A stretch of 64,000 nucleotides of DNA from Saturnia japonica (Eukaryota > Arthropoda > Insecta > Lepidoptera > Saturniidae): contig CM065328.1 of NCBI GenBank assembly GCA_033032175.1, positions 13,020,690 to 13,084,689 of the forward strand, written 5' to 3'. Position numbers and translations under genes: made by a program. The notes beneath the pieces are model-generated. The model was not told the origin of the DNA. It did not search any database and saw only the letters and a program-made list of their open reading frames with translations. Positions 1-17,560 of this stretch are shown here, in pieces; position 1 is the stretch's first letter, and every line of letters begins with the position of its first letter.

Positions 1-10
1 ACACCGCTGG

Positions 11-26
11 ACACACACACACACAC
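11..26. repeat. (AC)n microsatellite
   Basis: Eight uninterrupted AC dinucleotides at the start of the window. Confidence 0.9.
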
Positions 27-107
27 TTCACCACACGCATTATAAATGTGAAAATGAGTTTTTTTTTTGTTATGTACTCAATCACCCAACAACGGCTAAA
101 CAGGTTT

Positions 108-362
108 GCCTCATTAGTCTAGTGGTCTTAAGCGCTACTGCTATGCTCGAGGTTGAGGTATGCCAGGTAGAGTAAAGTGTAATTGAGTTTTTATATAAAT
201 TCTCAGTGGCAACTTGTAGTTTGGCTTTGTGCCCGATTAATACCAATAGGCTCGCCCCTTATTACGTGGGACCTAAAAAACATACCCGACGAACTGTGGG
301 TGTCCATTAGTACACCTCTGCTTAACCCTTCGTCCTCGACACACAGGCATGATGGTATGTTA
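108..362 (+). repeat. SINE family E, copy 1 (tRNA-headed)
   Basis: A tRNA-like head (A-box-like 'tagtctagtggtc') is followed by a body shared with copies near 19,739, 42,955 and 52,643, which lie on the minus strand. The shared body includes 'caataggctcgccccttatt' and the end 'caggcatgat'. This copy has a decayed B box. Confidence 0.7.
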
Positions 363-995
363 TGTTGTGGATTTGAATGTTTGGCTCACAGATAACTTAT
401 AACCCGGATTAAGAAGAGAGATACTTTTTACCCCGGTAAAAAAAGATACTTTTTGTTTATGCGAGCGGATCTAGTAAGATATAAAGTCGAGCGGATGGCA
501 CCCGCTACAGTTTATGCTTTGTACCAGAATTACAATAGTCGCGTGGGGTTCACCACCGCCGCACCGCGCGCTGGCATGCGGCACGCGCTCGCTCTGAAAC
601 ATTATATGCCAGTAAACCATTTCTACATTCCTCATAAACTCCAAACAATTCATACATTATTATATTACTTCTTTTCATTCGTTTCTGTTTTCTGCGCAGT
701 TATATTACACAGGATCAACAACCAATGCAATTATACTATATGATTTTAACGATATAAATGGAGTTCAAATATTCTATATCTACCTACAGTAATATTATAA
801 AGAGAAAAGATTTGATTTTTTGTTTGTAATTGATATACTCAAAAATTACTAAACCGATTTTTAAAATTCTTTCACCAATATAAAGCTACATTATCCGCCA
901 GCAACGTAGGCTATGTTATAATTTGAAAAAAGAATTTATTCCTCATAAAAATGTCGATAGTATTACACAAAGTATAAAAAATGCATACACGTGTG
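363..995. other. Non-coding, no gene seen
   Basis: AT-rich DNA with one GC-rich patch at about 540-595. Short open frames here have no recognisable domain or convincing start. Confidence 0.6.
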
Positions 996-1061
996 AGTCG
1001 CCGTTGGCGAGGTTTGTGGTATAAAATAAATACGGGTAAAACCGTGGGTCACAGCCAGTTT
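996..1061 (+). repeat. Helitron-like family B, 3' end fragment
   Basis: The segment 'aaaaccgtgggtcacagcca' and its upstream 'tataaaataaatacgggt' match the 3' ends at about 4191 and 12,337. Better copies end in CTAG followed by T, as Helitron 3' ends do. Confidence 0.5.
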
Positions 1062-1203
1062 AATATTAGCTCGAAGGAGGCGCATAATGAGGATCTAAAA
1101 AACAAAAGAAGAACTTTCCAAATCTCAGTTAAAATACTTCCACATCTTGAAACACAATAACAAATCAAGACAAATACCAAAATAGAAAGTACATTATATT
1201 TAT

Positions 1204-1485
1204 CAATACAATATTGTAAAGGTCTATAAATTGCGTGTTTGTTTGAACGCGTTTATCTCTGGAAGTATCAATCAGATTTGAACAATTCTATCTGCATTGT
1301 ATAACGTGTTTATTGGGGTAGGTTATAGGCTATATAACTTCACGCTACGACACTAAGGATTGGTACAATGACCATGAACATCAAGCGATCTGACAAGCCA
1401 TAGACAAGTACGGGAAGAGATAACAACGATAGGCTAAACGAGTGGAGAGTTATTAAAAAGAATTTATCATGGATGAAACCGTGAA
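1204..1485 (+). repeat. Helitron-like family B, 5' and middle part
   Basis: 'gtttgtttgaacgcg', 'atctctggaa' and 'ggctatataacttcacgcta' recur in the copy at 18,945-19,135. This is an interspersed repeat without coding capacity; the Helitron label comes only from the related 3' ends elsewhere. Confidence 0.5.
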
Positions 1486-2149
1486 GCAATACTAGTTTGT
1501 TCTGTTTTTATATTTCGCTCCCAGCCTGTGAATGAACAGTCATGAAGTTGTAAAGGCAACGTTGTTAAACAGAAATTGCGAACTGTCGAGGTGTGAACGC
1601 CGACTCTTTCATCAGCAAGCTACTCGTAGATCCAATGCTATTAATTTAGAAAGTCGCGAGTCGGCGCATACAGCGGCCACTTGTCGCGACATTTTAAACA
1701 AATTACAAGTCTAAAGGAGCAACTACTTGCGGAACTCGAACTCAACACGATCAGAAATCGATAATATAAATGTGCTAATGTATCAAATAATCTCTATTAC
1801 TTCTTTTGAAGTTATATTTGCGTTGTCGCGTTTAGTAGAGGGTAAAATTAAGAGTTGCGCGTGTATCGTGTGACGGTAGTGCGACATCATGAAGTTAGTT
1901 AATAAAACATTCCAATAGGTATGTATGTATATGTAGATCATCCATTAAAGAATCATAAATATAAGCCGTGTAGTTTCTGAATAAAAAGAGCCAATACAAA
2001 CAACCCCAAAAAAGCTAACAGTCGCAACTCAATTTGTGGACGCGTCAACTAAGCAATATAGAGGGTCGCTAATCCACGAGCGGGGAGAGTTAGGAATATG
2101 TAAGAAAGAGTTACCTTGAAACTGGATAAGTAAGAAACAGCTGCACCGC
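1486..2149. other. Unassigned stretch
   Basis: 1520-1760 has more even base composition than its surroundings and an open frame of about 60 codons, but no recognisable domain and no splice context that convinces. The rest is AT-rich. No gene is called. Confidence 0.4.
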
Positions 2150-2292
2150 TTATTCCACGATCACCTTTATGTGGTATTCTGCAGCTTCAGCCTGGCAGCG
2201 CTTCTTCTCGGCCAATTCCTCAGATTTGCGGCTTCGATAGTAGTGGACCAGCTGGATGTCGTGCAGCGTGCACAAGCAACTCCAACAAGCGG
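2150..2292 (-). other. Possible terminal coding exon or pseudogene fragment
   Basis: On the minus strand an open stretch of about 45 codons ends in TAA at 2152-2150. It encodes a charged, Lys/Glu/Arg/Ala-rich segment (including 'LVHYYRSRKSEELAEKKRCQ') that reads like a real amphipathic helix, and it is GC-richer than the flanks. A donor-like AAG|GTGATC lies inside, just before the stop. I do not recognise the family. It could be the last exon of a minus-strand gene, a processed pseudogene fragment, or chance. It is not the missing C-terminus of the dmrt gene as far as I can tell, since no DMA motif is visible. Confidence 0.35.
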
Positions 2293-4084
2293 GATTAATA
2301 TATAATTTAGATATATTGACTCGCGGCGGCGGTGGTCAATCATAGACTGCCTAGTGTGCGGTGCAGCGAAAAAATAATAAAAAGAAAAAACTAATAATGA
2401 AAGTACCCCACATAAATAATTGACTTAAATGCTATTGATAAAGCATTAGGCGCTAACACAATTGTACCTTATTTAACAAAACTACGGTTGATGGTGCATC
2501 TTATCTTAAAGTAATATTTCCAAACACTTGATGACAATTACAGCGCAGTCAAAGAGCAGTGGTGTTCAGTGCATGATAATGTATCCAGCTAGCAGATACC
2601 ATGGCAATGTAATGTAAGCTCTAAAGGAAGTTATTAGTTATTACTACACATTTTTAATCACTGTATTAAGATCAGGATCCAGTTGGCAATACATGTATAA
2701 TCAACGACCTGATTTATAGAACGTTACTAGTACTATTAATACAACTGTTGGTAAAAATAGGGAGGTGCGTTTTAGGGGTGGTAGGACACGTCGATAGTGT
2801 CCTACTGGATCGCATTACAGCTGGTAAGATATGGCATTAGATTAGTTGACCCTTTTTTAATGTACATCTTAAATAAGTAATTATTTTCCGGTTACAAGAA
2901 GAAAAAAATACTAAATTTCTTAAGGCCTGGAAAACCACAAAACTTTATTTTAAAATTTTATTTTTCACAGTCGAGCAAATTTCACTCATATAAGATTCGA
3001 CATGAAATTTGCTTAAAGTCTATGATTTCAGAACATATCCGACAGCGATTTAAGAATTATGTTTTTGTAAATATGTAGCCATCTTACACTATTAATATCT
3101 AAAATCGATAAATTTTGGTATCTTAAGTGAAATACTACCTACAGAAATTATTTATTTATTGCGCCAAATTAGATATGAGTCAAGTAATCCTGCAGCATTA
3201 TGCTGAGATAGGGATCTATTCGACCCTATACAACACTTCATTTATTGTATCAATTTGTTTGTTTTATTTTTTATTTAAACATTTATATGTGTGATTGGTG
3301 TTTTGTCGAATAAATGCTTTTTCTTTCTGCCTTTCTTAGTCTATTACATACAATATGTATGTAATATGCAGTAATCAAGCGATAGATACTCAATTTGATA
3401 TCGACCATTATGCGTTTATTAAGGTAATAAAACTGGTGGCAATGACTCTCTTTTCGTTTTATCGAGTATCAGAGTATAAGCCAGTGTATAAATGAATTGC
3501 GTACCTCTCGGTGGACGGTCGGCATTGTTTTTAGATTGTACAGTGCCGTTATATTGGCATACTAGTATAAAAATAAAATCCTATATAGAATCGAGAAACC
3601 TTAGTAACGGTTAACACTTTGATGTTTCATAAATCACAAGCAAAGCGTGTTGTTTACAATTTTAAACATACCCAGTAGTGTTTATGTGAAACGAATGCAG
3701 CAATTAACTAAATACCTTGCGAACGATTCAGATTCGCTCAGGCCGCGCTACACCGTCTCGCCGTTTTACTGATTTCCCCCCCCATAAAGTACTTTTTAGT
3801 TTACTCCGAAATGATATTTACGTGTTCCACAACAAATACTGGAGAGTTTAAACTGGGGTTGCCACTTGTATACAAGTTTTGTCAATCATTGAGAAATAAT
3901 ATTGTCTAAATATTTTTAAGACCAGTACTTATATAAATGTGCTACTGTTAGACGAAGATCTCTTGCCTAGGCCGCGGGTCCACGATGTGCTTGCCCTATC
4001 ATGAGCAAATAAAACTATTGTGTTGTTTTTAGTCCAGGAAAAAGCGATGCCAAAATATATTTCAAATAATTATATTTACCCAAT
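2293..4084. other. Intergenic, nothing recognised
   Basis: AT-rich sequence with stops in all frames and short poly-C and poly-T runs. No domain, tRNA or clear repeat boundary was seen. Confidence 0.6.
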
Positions 4085-4191
4085 AAGTACTTGCGGGAAC
4101 AATAATAATTGTATTAGACTAGACGGGTGCGTTGACAGCGCGATGTTCGTCGTATAAAATTAACACGAGTGAAACCGTGGGACACAGCTAG
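4085..4191 (+). repeat. Helitron-like family B, 3' end
   Basis: The copy ends 'gaaaccgtgggacacagcta' plus g at 4191, followed by T. This CTAG|T end is the Helitron 3' terminus. Confidence 0.55.
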
Positions 4192-4315
4192 TTATAAAAT
4201 AAGGAAGAACTAATTAGTACTGCAAACTTAAAATAAAAGTTTTGATACTTGATTAAAAATAATTTAAAAAATTCAACCGCTAATAATTGATATTAGGAAC
4301 TATTTATATAACAAA

Positions 4316-4790
4316 CTAGCTGTGCCCGCGGCTTCGTTCTTGTGAACTACAGAATCATGCTCCCCGCTCCCGGCTATTTTAAAGATAAAAATGCTTATTG
4401 TGGTTGTTCCTTAGAAAATAGACATAATAGACTCTCGCTGATTTTTTTTAGGTTTTTTTTAATATCTACAATTTTGTAGTACTCTAATTTGATATAATAT
4501 ATCTTATCTTAAGGTTGTTTAAGCTATTTGAACCCCTGAATTGATTCACCATAACCAGTTTTCTTTTTATTTGCGCGGAACCGTAATTCTTCTTCTAAAA
4601 TAAATTAGCCTAAGTTACTCCCTATAACACCAGCTATCTACTAGTGAAAGTCCTATCAACATCGGTTCAACCGTTTCGGAAATTACCCGGAACAAAAAGA
4701 ACACGCAAAAAATTTTAAAATGGTTTTTTTATAGGTTTTATATTTAGTAAAAAGCTGTTGTTTTGACATTACAAACAAATACTTAAAGGA
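4316..4790 (-). mobile_element. Non-autonomous Helitron-like element, family A copy 1
   Basis: This is the commonest repeat in the window. Read on the minus strand the family starts TCTATA.. and ends ..GGGCACAGCTAG with T following. It has no transposase frame. Internal landmarks include 'ccgtttcgga' and 'aaaaagctgttgttttgaca'. Similar copies lie at 5648, 8880, 15134, 15687, 23619, 24596 (minus) and 33537 and 39500 (plus). Confidence 0.65.
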
Positions 4791-5647
4791 GACAGCTATT
4801 TCTGGGCCCAGAATGTGATTAGTTGAAATATGGTTTATAAAATCGAAAATATAATAACTAATAACTTTATAATATAATAAACATAACCCTTTTTTAATAT
4901 TAATCCTACTTCATAAATAGTTTAATTGCAGTTTATTACATGACTTCGCTTTTACGAAATATACTAAATCTCTGCTTTTAGATTACAAAAAATCCACTTT
5001 TTTTCAGTGACTGTTTAATAATGCATTAGCTATTAATTTACACCGTTTTCATGTTTTTACATTTATTTTTAAACCCAGGCCCATGTCTGTATGAAAGAGT
5101 ATCCGTCTCCTTTAGTATAGATAAGTAGATAATATTAGCTCTACAGTACAAAAGAAAAAACAATCCGATTGTGAAAAAAAATCCCCGGAAAGTTAGACAC
5201 GAAACGCAAACCGCGCAACAATAACCGCGCGAGGTTTCAACCGTTTTTTTACACGTTACCCGGTTCGGCTCGTTGAACCGGTTTTTGTCCGACCCGGGTC
5301 GAAGTGGCGACACTTGCATTTGCGATAACTTCCGTGTTAATTGGTTTTCGCCGAACCTGGTGACAGTTGACTTCGAGTTGGTTCCTTTTTTCCCTAATTC
5401 CCAATTCCTGATTTTATTTATCAGCTTTTTAATAAATGTGAATTCAATTACGTATTTATTTCTTGTAAAATAAGATTTCATAAAGTTATATAACTTTTGA
5501 CGTGTGACTAAATTATAAGCTACACGCGCATCATGAAATCTCAGAATATCCTCTTTGTATTCTGAGCATATGATGGAAGTGCGAAATAATGAAGTAAACC
5601 CTCAGTGATAATAATGTGAATTGTGGATTCATTTATTTTATTATTTA
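4791..5647. other. Unassigned, with GC-rich hairpins
   Basis: Positions 5070-5110 share 'aaggagacgg atactctttc' (on the opposite strand) with 47,165-47,190, so both belong to an interspersed repeat. Around 5255-5301 are a hairpin with CCGGTTC/GAACCGG arms and the perfect 12-bp palindrome 'cgacccgggtcg' (5290-5301). A 147-codon open frame crosses this region on the minus strand but shows no domain. Confidence 0.45.
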
Positions 5648-6570
5648 CAAGCTGTGCCCGCGGCTTCGCTCACGTGGACCACAGAATGCCCGCGCTTATC
5701 TTGCTCTCTCGCTCCTGGCTATTTTAAAGATAAAAATGCTTATTGTGGGTCTTCCTTAGAAGATAGATGTATACTCTCCCTGACTTTTTTGTAGGTTTTT
5801 TTAATGCTCATAATTATGTAGTACATTTGTTAAGGCTAAAAGGCGCATACGACGATTATATGCACAATGATACAGCACCTATCCTTTTTCCTCGTATCTG
5901 TCTATCCTTGTCTACCCCCTACCTTTTCGCCGACGTCAGTTCGCCTTTAAAATTGCAACGGCAAACACAGAGTGACTGCGGTATTTAATTAAAATAAACT
6001 TTACTTCAAAAAACTTGAATAAATTATCGTGCATGGTGCGTGGTGACACAGAAGTGAACACAAGAGGAGGCCTCCAAAGTGCGTAAAAGCTGTTGTTCGG
6101 TGAGTCCCTTTTTTCCCCATTCTATAAATTCCAGTATTCCGTGTCATTGTGCATATATTGTAATCGACCAGGGAAATTGTCCCCAACCAACAATCCGGCT
6201 AGTTTTATGAAAGAAAACGAACCAGCGCATACAACATTAATTTGCTATATCTCTTATGGTTTACTCACCATAAGCCATTTAAGCGTCCGAATTGATTCGC
6301 CATGACCAGTTTTTTTCATTTGTGCGGAACCCTAATCCTTTTTCTAAAATAAAAGTAACCTAAGTTCCTCCCTTTAAAATCAGCTACCTACCAGAGAAAG
6401 TCCCGTCAAAATCGGTCCAACTGTTTCGGAGATTACCCGGAACAAACAGACAGACACAGAATTTTTTAAAAAAAGGTCTATTTTAAGGTATCGTAGGTAT
6501 ATACTTTCGTATGCGTTTGGTAAAAAGCTGTTATTTTGACATCACAAACAGACTCTTCAATTTTAATAAT
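5648..6570 (-). mobile_element. Helitron-like family A copy 2, split by a solo LTR
   Basis: Family A sequence runs from 'aagctgtgcccgcggcttcg' to the end near 'aattatgtagat'. It is interrupted at 5828-6233 by a 406-bp insertion. The two halves join perfectly once the insertion and one copy of the 5-bp duplication are removed. Confidence 0.7.
5828..6233. mobile_element. Solo LTR (406 bp) with 5-bp target duplication
   Basis: The insertion starts TGTTAAGG and ends ..GCATACA, giving TGT...ACA termini. It is flanked by ACATT at 5823-5827 and 6234-6238. The interrupted sequence is a family A Helitron whose other copies read 'gtacattaatttgc' across this point, so the boundaries are exact. There is no internal coding region. 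Five-bp duplications and TG..CA ends fit BEL/Pao or Ty1/copia LTRs; gypsy-like elements with 5-bp duplication are also possible. Confidence 0.75.
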
Positions 6571-7690
6571 TATGTAGATAAATTATTTTAGGTATTAATA
6601 AGACTTTATAATTTAACTTCATTATTTTTTTTCTTTTCTTTACTATTTGCGCTGTCACTAATTTAAATTATTTGGACTGTTATTTGTGATTGATTTGAGA
6701 AACTGATTTTATTCGTTGTTTGTGTTTTACACTGTTTGTTTCCCTTCGAATAAATAAAATAAAAGTCAGTAAAATGGATTTAGTTTACGTCATTGATGTC
6801 TAACTCTGACTCGGGCACGAGGGACTAAATTTTTGGACTTATTGTCTATTTTCTTGCGTAAGTACATACATGCGTGGTGCACACATTTTTTTCTTTTCTT
6901 TTTTTTCTTTATTTCTGATTCAATATCGGAAATTTCCTTTAGGTACCGCACAATTCATTGAAGAATAAATTATTGCAAAATTACTACTAATAGTTAGGTA
7001 CCCACTGTTCGCCCTTTAAAGGTTGTAGCGTGATTATTAATAATTAATTTATTATCAACACACAGTAAGTTAATTTTGAACTAAGATAATATTGTCAAAG
7101 AAACGCCCCGAGCATTTATTTAAGAAGCCACGACTGAGACAGCTTACACCCTCGTCTGCGACGGGAAACGCCCGCGTCCGCGCCCCGGGCAATTCAAGAT
7201 TAACTTCTTGCTTTCCACACAGCACTATCTGTACGCCTCGAGAAACATTTACAGAATTGAATAATAAACTTTATTTAAATTTGCTGCGCAAATGCATTTA
7301 TTTGCCAATGTCATTTTTTTAAATTAAATTTCCCCGTTAATTTACCCAATATTTAGAACATTGGATTATTATCGTTAAGCTTTCTAGGGAAATTTAGCAA
7401 CAACTTGAAATTCATGTTTTGTATTATTTCACTTTTTTATTAAAGTTATGAATTAATCAAATATGCGTGAGTTTTAAGATTAATAATCACAATAACTTCC
7501 TAATCCTGAGGACTAAGTTAAAACGATAAATGTTATGCCATAAATTCTTCCTTCAAACAACGGGTAGGTACTTATGAGTTACCCTATTATTAGGGTGAAT
7601 TCAAAAATGAAAGGAACAACTATTCGTAAATAAGAAACACGTAAACGTAATCTACGATTTCCTTCTTAGGCAAAATACATGGTGTGAAGT
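6571..7690. other. Intergenic or 3' side of dmrt intron
   Basis: AT-rich DNA with a pyrimidine tract around 6885-6915 and a GC-richer patch at 7135-7200. No DMA domain or further dmrt exon was found. If the dmrt gene continues, this lies within its intron 3. Confidence 0.45.
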
Positions 7691-7697
7691 AACTCAC

Positions 7698-13406
<5,709 letters not shown>

Positions 13407-13870
13407 CGTTTCACACCAAAACCAACTCTGATGTCCCAAAATCCGTTCACCAATTATTATCTTTATAAATCACAAATAATATATAACTGGCATAAACACA
13501 TTTTAACGATACCGAAACACTTAATTGTAATTAAAAAACGAAAATGTCAAAATTCAAATATCGAACAGCGGAGTCCCGTTTTGAGTGAACAAAACGCGTC
13601 GCTACTGTATGCGACGGTGCCGTCTCGGGTTGTTACCAACACTGTTGCTTCATTTTAGGCGAACAGTTACCGGGGTGTGTCGGAAAGGGACGGCACCAAA
13701 GCGAAACGACACACTGTATTCAAGCCGATACTGCCATCCCTCTCCAACCATAGTGTTAACTGTATATGTTGTATCATCCGGTTATATAAAATGTTGTAAA
13801 ATGAGAGGACCGAGCCGACCAATGCAGAGGCTCGAGGACTCCGCCTCTGAGCTCCTATTGGACGTGGAAT
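13407..13870 (-). promoter_or_regulatory. Probable dmrt 5' UTR and promoter region
   Basis: The block directly upstream of dmrt exon 1 is GC-richer than its surroundings between 13,585 and 13,870. On the minus strand it holds two CCAAT-type motifs (CCAATAGG near 13,855 and ATTGG near 13,820) followed at about 13,790 by a TATA-like TTTATATAA, in promoter-like order. No transcription start can be fixed. Confidence 0.4.
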
Positions 13871-15133
13871 CCTGAAACTTAATTTATAAAGGTGACTTTT
13901 TTGAGAAGCAATTTTTTGTGATCAGCACAAAAGCTGTATTGTGGAACAAATACACAATTATGTTTTGTTGTGCGCGTTGTGGATTCTTTTAATATGTTTT
14001 TTTTATTCATTCAGAGTATACTGAATTGTTTTGCGCTTTGAGTTTCATTATTCGATAATGAGATCGTAACTATAAGATTCCCTTTTGTTGTTCACATTCA
14101 GCTTCTTTGTTCCTTTAACGCGTCTTGACGTTTGCGTTTTGTTTCGATTGCATTTCTTAGAAAATTTTTAAAATAGGCGATTTATGACCAGGTAAAATGT
14201 TCATATATAATATTTTCTCTAGGTATATCTAGGTACTAGGTAGATTTAGGTAAGTTGGAACATTTATCACAATTTTTGTTTAATTTACGAAGTAGCTTAT
14301 GGTGTTAGGCGAAGGCGGATTACGATTTTTTTTTTTGTTCTGTTAATTATTTAATTAGGCACCAAATTCCTTTTCATTAGATTTATGTAATAAGTAGGTA
14401 GGTACACTAGAATCAAGTAGGAGGTACCTAGGAAGTACCAAAGATTTTTTTTAAATATACCTAGGTATATAGTAGATAGATATCTACGTATAAACTAGTG
14501 TAAGTAAGTAGGTGTCTAGATACTTAGGTACCTATATTATCTATAGGTAGCTCGTCCTCGCGACATAATTAATGTTAAAGCGAAATCTTAATTCAAAATT
14601 CAAACATCGAACGGGAGTCGGGAGGTGCTTCCCAAATTGAAATATTTCAATTTGCTTCTCGAAGGGAATTCGATTTAAATTACAATGAGCGACGAAACGG
14701 GAACATGAGCGGCGATGGGGGTGTACACCCGCAACCCCCCCCCCCCTCCTTCTCTCGCACCGTGGCAAAGTAACAACGAATCGTAACTTGAGGGTTATTA
14801 ATTATTAAACACAAGTATTACAATTTTAAACATTAAACTATTTATTGATAATTAAGTTTTATGGTGAAGCTAATATCCAGCGAGTAAAGCGCTTTAAGTT
14901 ATTGTTTCTTGTTATAAACATGTAGGTAGAAGGAAGTTTCGACCTTAGGCTGCCTGTCCACTGAAGCGGAGCAGAGTGGAGCGGTGCAAAGTTCGAGGAA
15001 TAGATTTTTTTTTTTGTTAGAACTGACTACACTGTTAGCCTTAGGGGCCCTGGAGCCTCTGACGACTTTTACAGCTTCACCGGACTTGTGTTCGAGCAAT
15101 AGAATTGCATCACTAGATTTATATATAACTGTA
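13871..15133. other. Intergenic, rich in GGTACC/AGGTA motifs
   Basis: Between 14,215 and 14,550 the words taggta, ggtacct and aggtacc recur densely without a fixed period. 14,719-14,730 is a perfect palindrome GGGTGTACACCC, followed at once by a poly-C run. No coding region was seen. Confidence 0.5.
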
Positions 15134-15672
15134 CTAGTTGTGCCCGCAACTTCGTCTGCATGGAGTACAGAATGCCGTCGCGTCGATCGGCTTCGGTCGA
15201 ATCACGCTACTCCCGCTCCCGGTTATATACTTACTGTGGATAATCCTTGCAAGTTAAACTTTATATAATTATACACAGATAAGTATGCACTCACCAAGTT
15301 TTTGCAGATTTTATTTAATATCTAAAATTGTATAGTGTAGTGGGTATATTAATTTGATATAAGTACTTATCTCTTATGGTTTAATCAGCGTAAGCCATTT
15401 AAACGGCCGAATTGATTCACCATGACCAGTTTTTTTTTATTTGTGCGAATCCCTAATTCTTTTTCTAAAATAAAAATATCATAAGTTACTCCTTATAAGA
15501 TCAGCTATCTACCAGTGAAAGTCCCGTTGAAATCGGTCCAACCATTTCGGAGATTACCCGGAACAAACAGACAGACAAAAAATTTCAAAAATGGGTGTTT
15601 TGTTTTAGTTATCGTATATACTTTCCTATGCATTTACCTAGTAAAAAGCTGTTATTTTTACATTACAAACAG
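15134..15672 (-). mobile_element. Helitron-like family A copy 4
   Basis: Full-length but diverged copy, from 'ctagttgtgcccgcaacttc' to 'cagacacttcaattttt'. It abuts another partial copy. Confidence 0.65.
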
Positions 15673-15686
15673 ACACTTCAATTTTT

Positions 15687-15935
15687 GCTCCCCCGCTCCC
15701 GGCTATTTTAAAGATATAACTGCTTATTGTAGGTGTTCCTTAGAAGATAGATGTATACTCTTTCGGACTTTTTTGTAGCTCTTTTTAATGCCTATGATTT
15801 TGTAGTACATTAGTTTGCTATATCTCTTATGGTTTACTCAGCGCAAGTCATTTAAGCGCCCAAATTGATTCACCATGACCATGACATACCAGTGTTTGTA
15901 TTTGTGCGGAACCCTAATTCTTTTTGTAAAATAAA
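15687..15935 (-). repeat. Helitron-like family A copy 5 (partial)
   Basis: It begins inside the element at 'ccccgctcccggctatttta' and stops before the middle, directly after copy 4 in the same orientation. This makes a head-to-tail tandem, as Helitrons can produce. Confidence 0.6.
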
Positions 15936-17288
15936 TATATATATGTAACTATTTGGTTTTAGTTAGATCCCGACTTATTTGCATGTAGGTAAGGCAATAG
16001 CCCAAGCCGAGGTTTGCACACTTTGGCACCCTACGCATTTTGCCACGCTTTCGCGGCTGAGTGTCTTTCGAGCTCCCCCCAAGATTGGTGATTTTGTCAA
16101 AGTCTCTAATAGCTCCAGGGCCCTTCAGTCTAACGGAACTTATAGCTAGTCGAATCGGATTTTTTTTTTTCGTTTAAGTACAGCTGCAATTTATCCTAAT
16201 GCCGATTTTCCCCTATGGGAGACATCTAAATTTATAATGTAAGAAATACAAACATACGACTGCAAAATAATAACTAATGTAGAAATAATTTATAAATAAA
16301 ACATCAGAAAACTCTAAGATATTTATATAAAATAATATGAATGAACATGTAACAAGACAATATAAAAAATAAGAAAACCTTGTTCAACGATTTCGAGCAG
16401 TTTCGTGATGTATCTTCCACCCTTGAGGTATCCCTTTTCCAACGAAAAAAGAATCATTTAAATCGGTTCATAAACAACGAAGTTATGGCCGAACATCCAT
16501 AAAAAAATATTACATTCGAATTTAGAACCTCCTCCATTTTTTTTTTGTCTGTTAAAAATTATATACTTACCTTTCCTAATAATACAATCAAGTGTCTCTA
16601 TCTAACACCCTTGTGAAAAGCGTGATGACCTACAAACAGGTAAAGGTGTGGAGTGTGAAAGGCTCATGAGAGCGAGTTCGGCGGGAGGGGCGAGGGTGGA
16701 AGGGGGGAGCGTAAATGAGAATTCCGCAACGGAACGAACAGTTCGGCGAAATGTGAACATTTCGCAAACGTCTCAACTTGGACTAGTGCTGGGACAATTC
16801 AGTATTTGACGATATATCGATGTCATTGGTCATTTGTTTTGAAGTGATGATGGCTTAGTGATAACGTGTTCTGACATCGCGTAGATACCTACATAGATTT
16901 AGGTTTGTATTCTGAAATCAGGGAGAAACCATAGTATAGTGTTAGGGCACTTTCGAATATCTGCCTGGTTAGTTAGGTACCACAGTTAAATACGTGTAGG
17001 TACGTATTCCGGTAGTTAGGTACACTTGAGAGTCAGACCGTCGAGGCTTACGATGTTAGGTCACATAGAAACATAACCTACCTATACCCTGTGATGCTTC
17101 TTTACAACCACCGTAGATATGAAAAACTTTGAATTTCACTTTAAGATTGAGTTTTTAATTAAGATCACTTAATGACCTCTTAATCAAGAAGTTAAACATC
17201 GGCCTGTATTAGTTACTTCCAAACGATAATAATTGGGCAAGGTAAGTTAGATACATATTGACTTATTTCTTTTTACATTAAAAATAAC
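15936..17288. other. Intergenic with a GC-richer block and a perfect inverted repeat
   Basis: 16,670-16,770 is GC-rich and carries the inverted repeat GCGAAATGT-GA-ACATTTCGC (16,746-16,765). The rest is AT-rich with no coding signal. Confidence 0.5.
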
Positions 17289-17560
17289 ACATGTTTAGCC
17301 ACATATCGTCGTTCGGCATTCAGTAGCGCGAATGTGAAAATATTACAATTTTTTCTTTTCTTATTGAAACGATAACATATATTCAAATACGCCATTGTGT
17401 ATTTCAAATACGACCAAAAAACTACTCAAAATCGAGTTATTTAGAAAATAGTAAAGTATGCAATACAATCAAAACAATTTTTTTGTGTCTCTTGTAAAGT
17501 AACCCAAATTTACATTCGTGGTACTGAATGCCTAACGACGACATGTTAACCTGTTTTTAC
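17289..17560. mobile_element. Short inverted-repeat element (MITE or fold-back)
   Basis: The arm at 17,307-17,339 ('cgtcgttcggcattcagtag' onward) is the reverse complement of 17,509-17,540 ('tactgaatgcctaacgacg'), with few mismatches over about 32 bp. Weaker pairing extends outward. The internal 170 bp is AT-rich and non-coding. Superfamily and target duplication could not be set. Confidence 0.65.

Noticed and set aside
5038..5481. 147-codon open frame on the minus strand
   Set aside because: It crosses a dispersed-repeat tail and GC-rich hairpins, has no domain and poor start context.
13431..13875. 75- and 96-codon frames on the plus strand
   Set aside because: They lie opposite the dmrt 5' UTR and promoter region, overlap each other in different frames, and lack domains.
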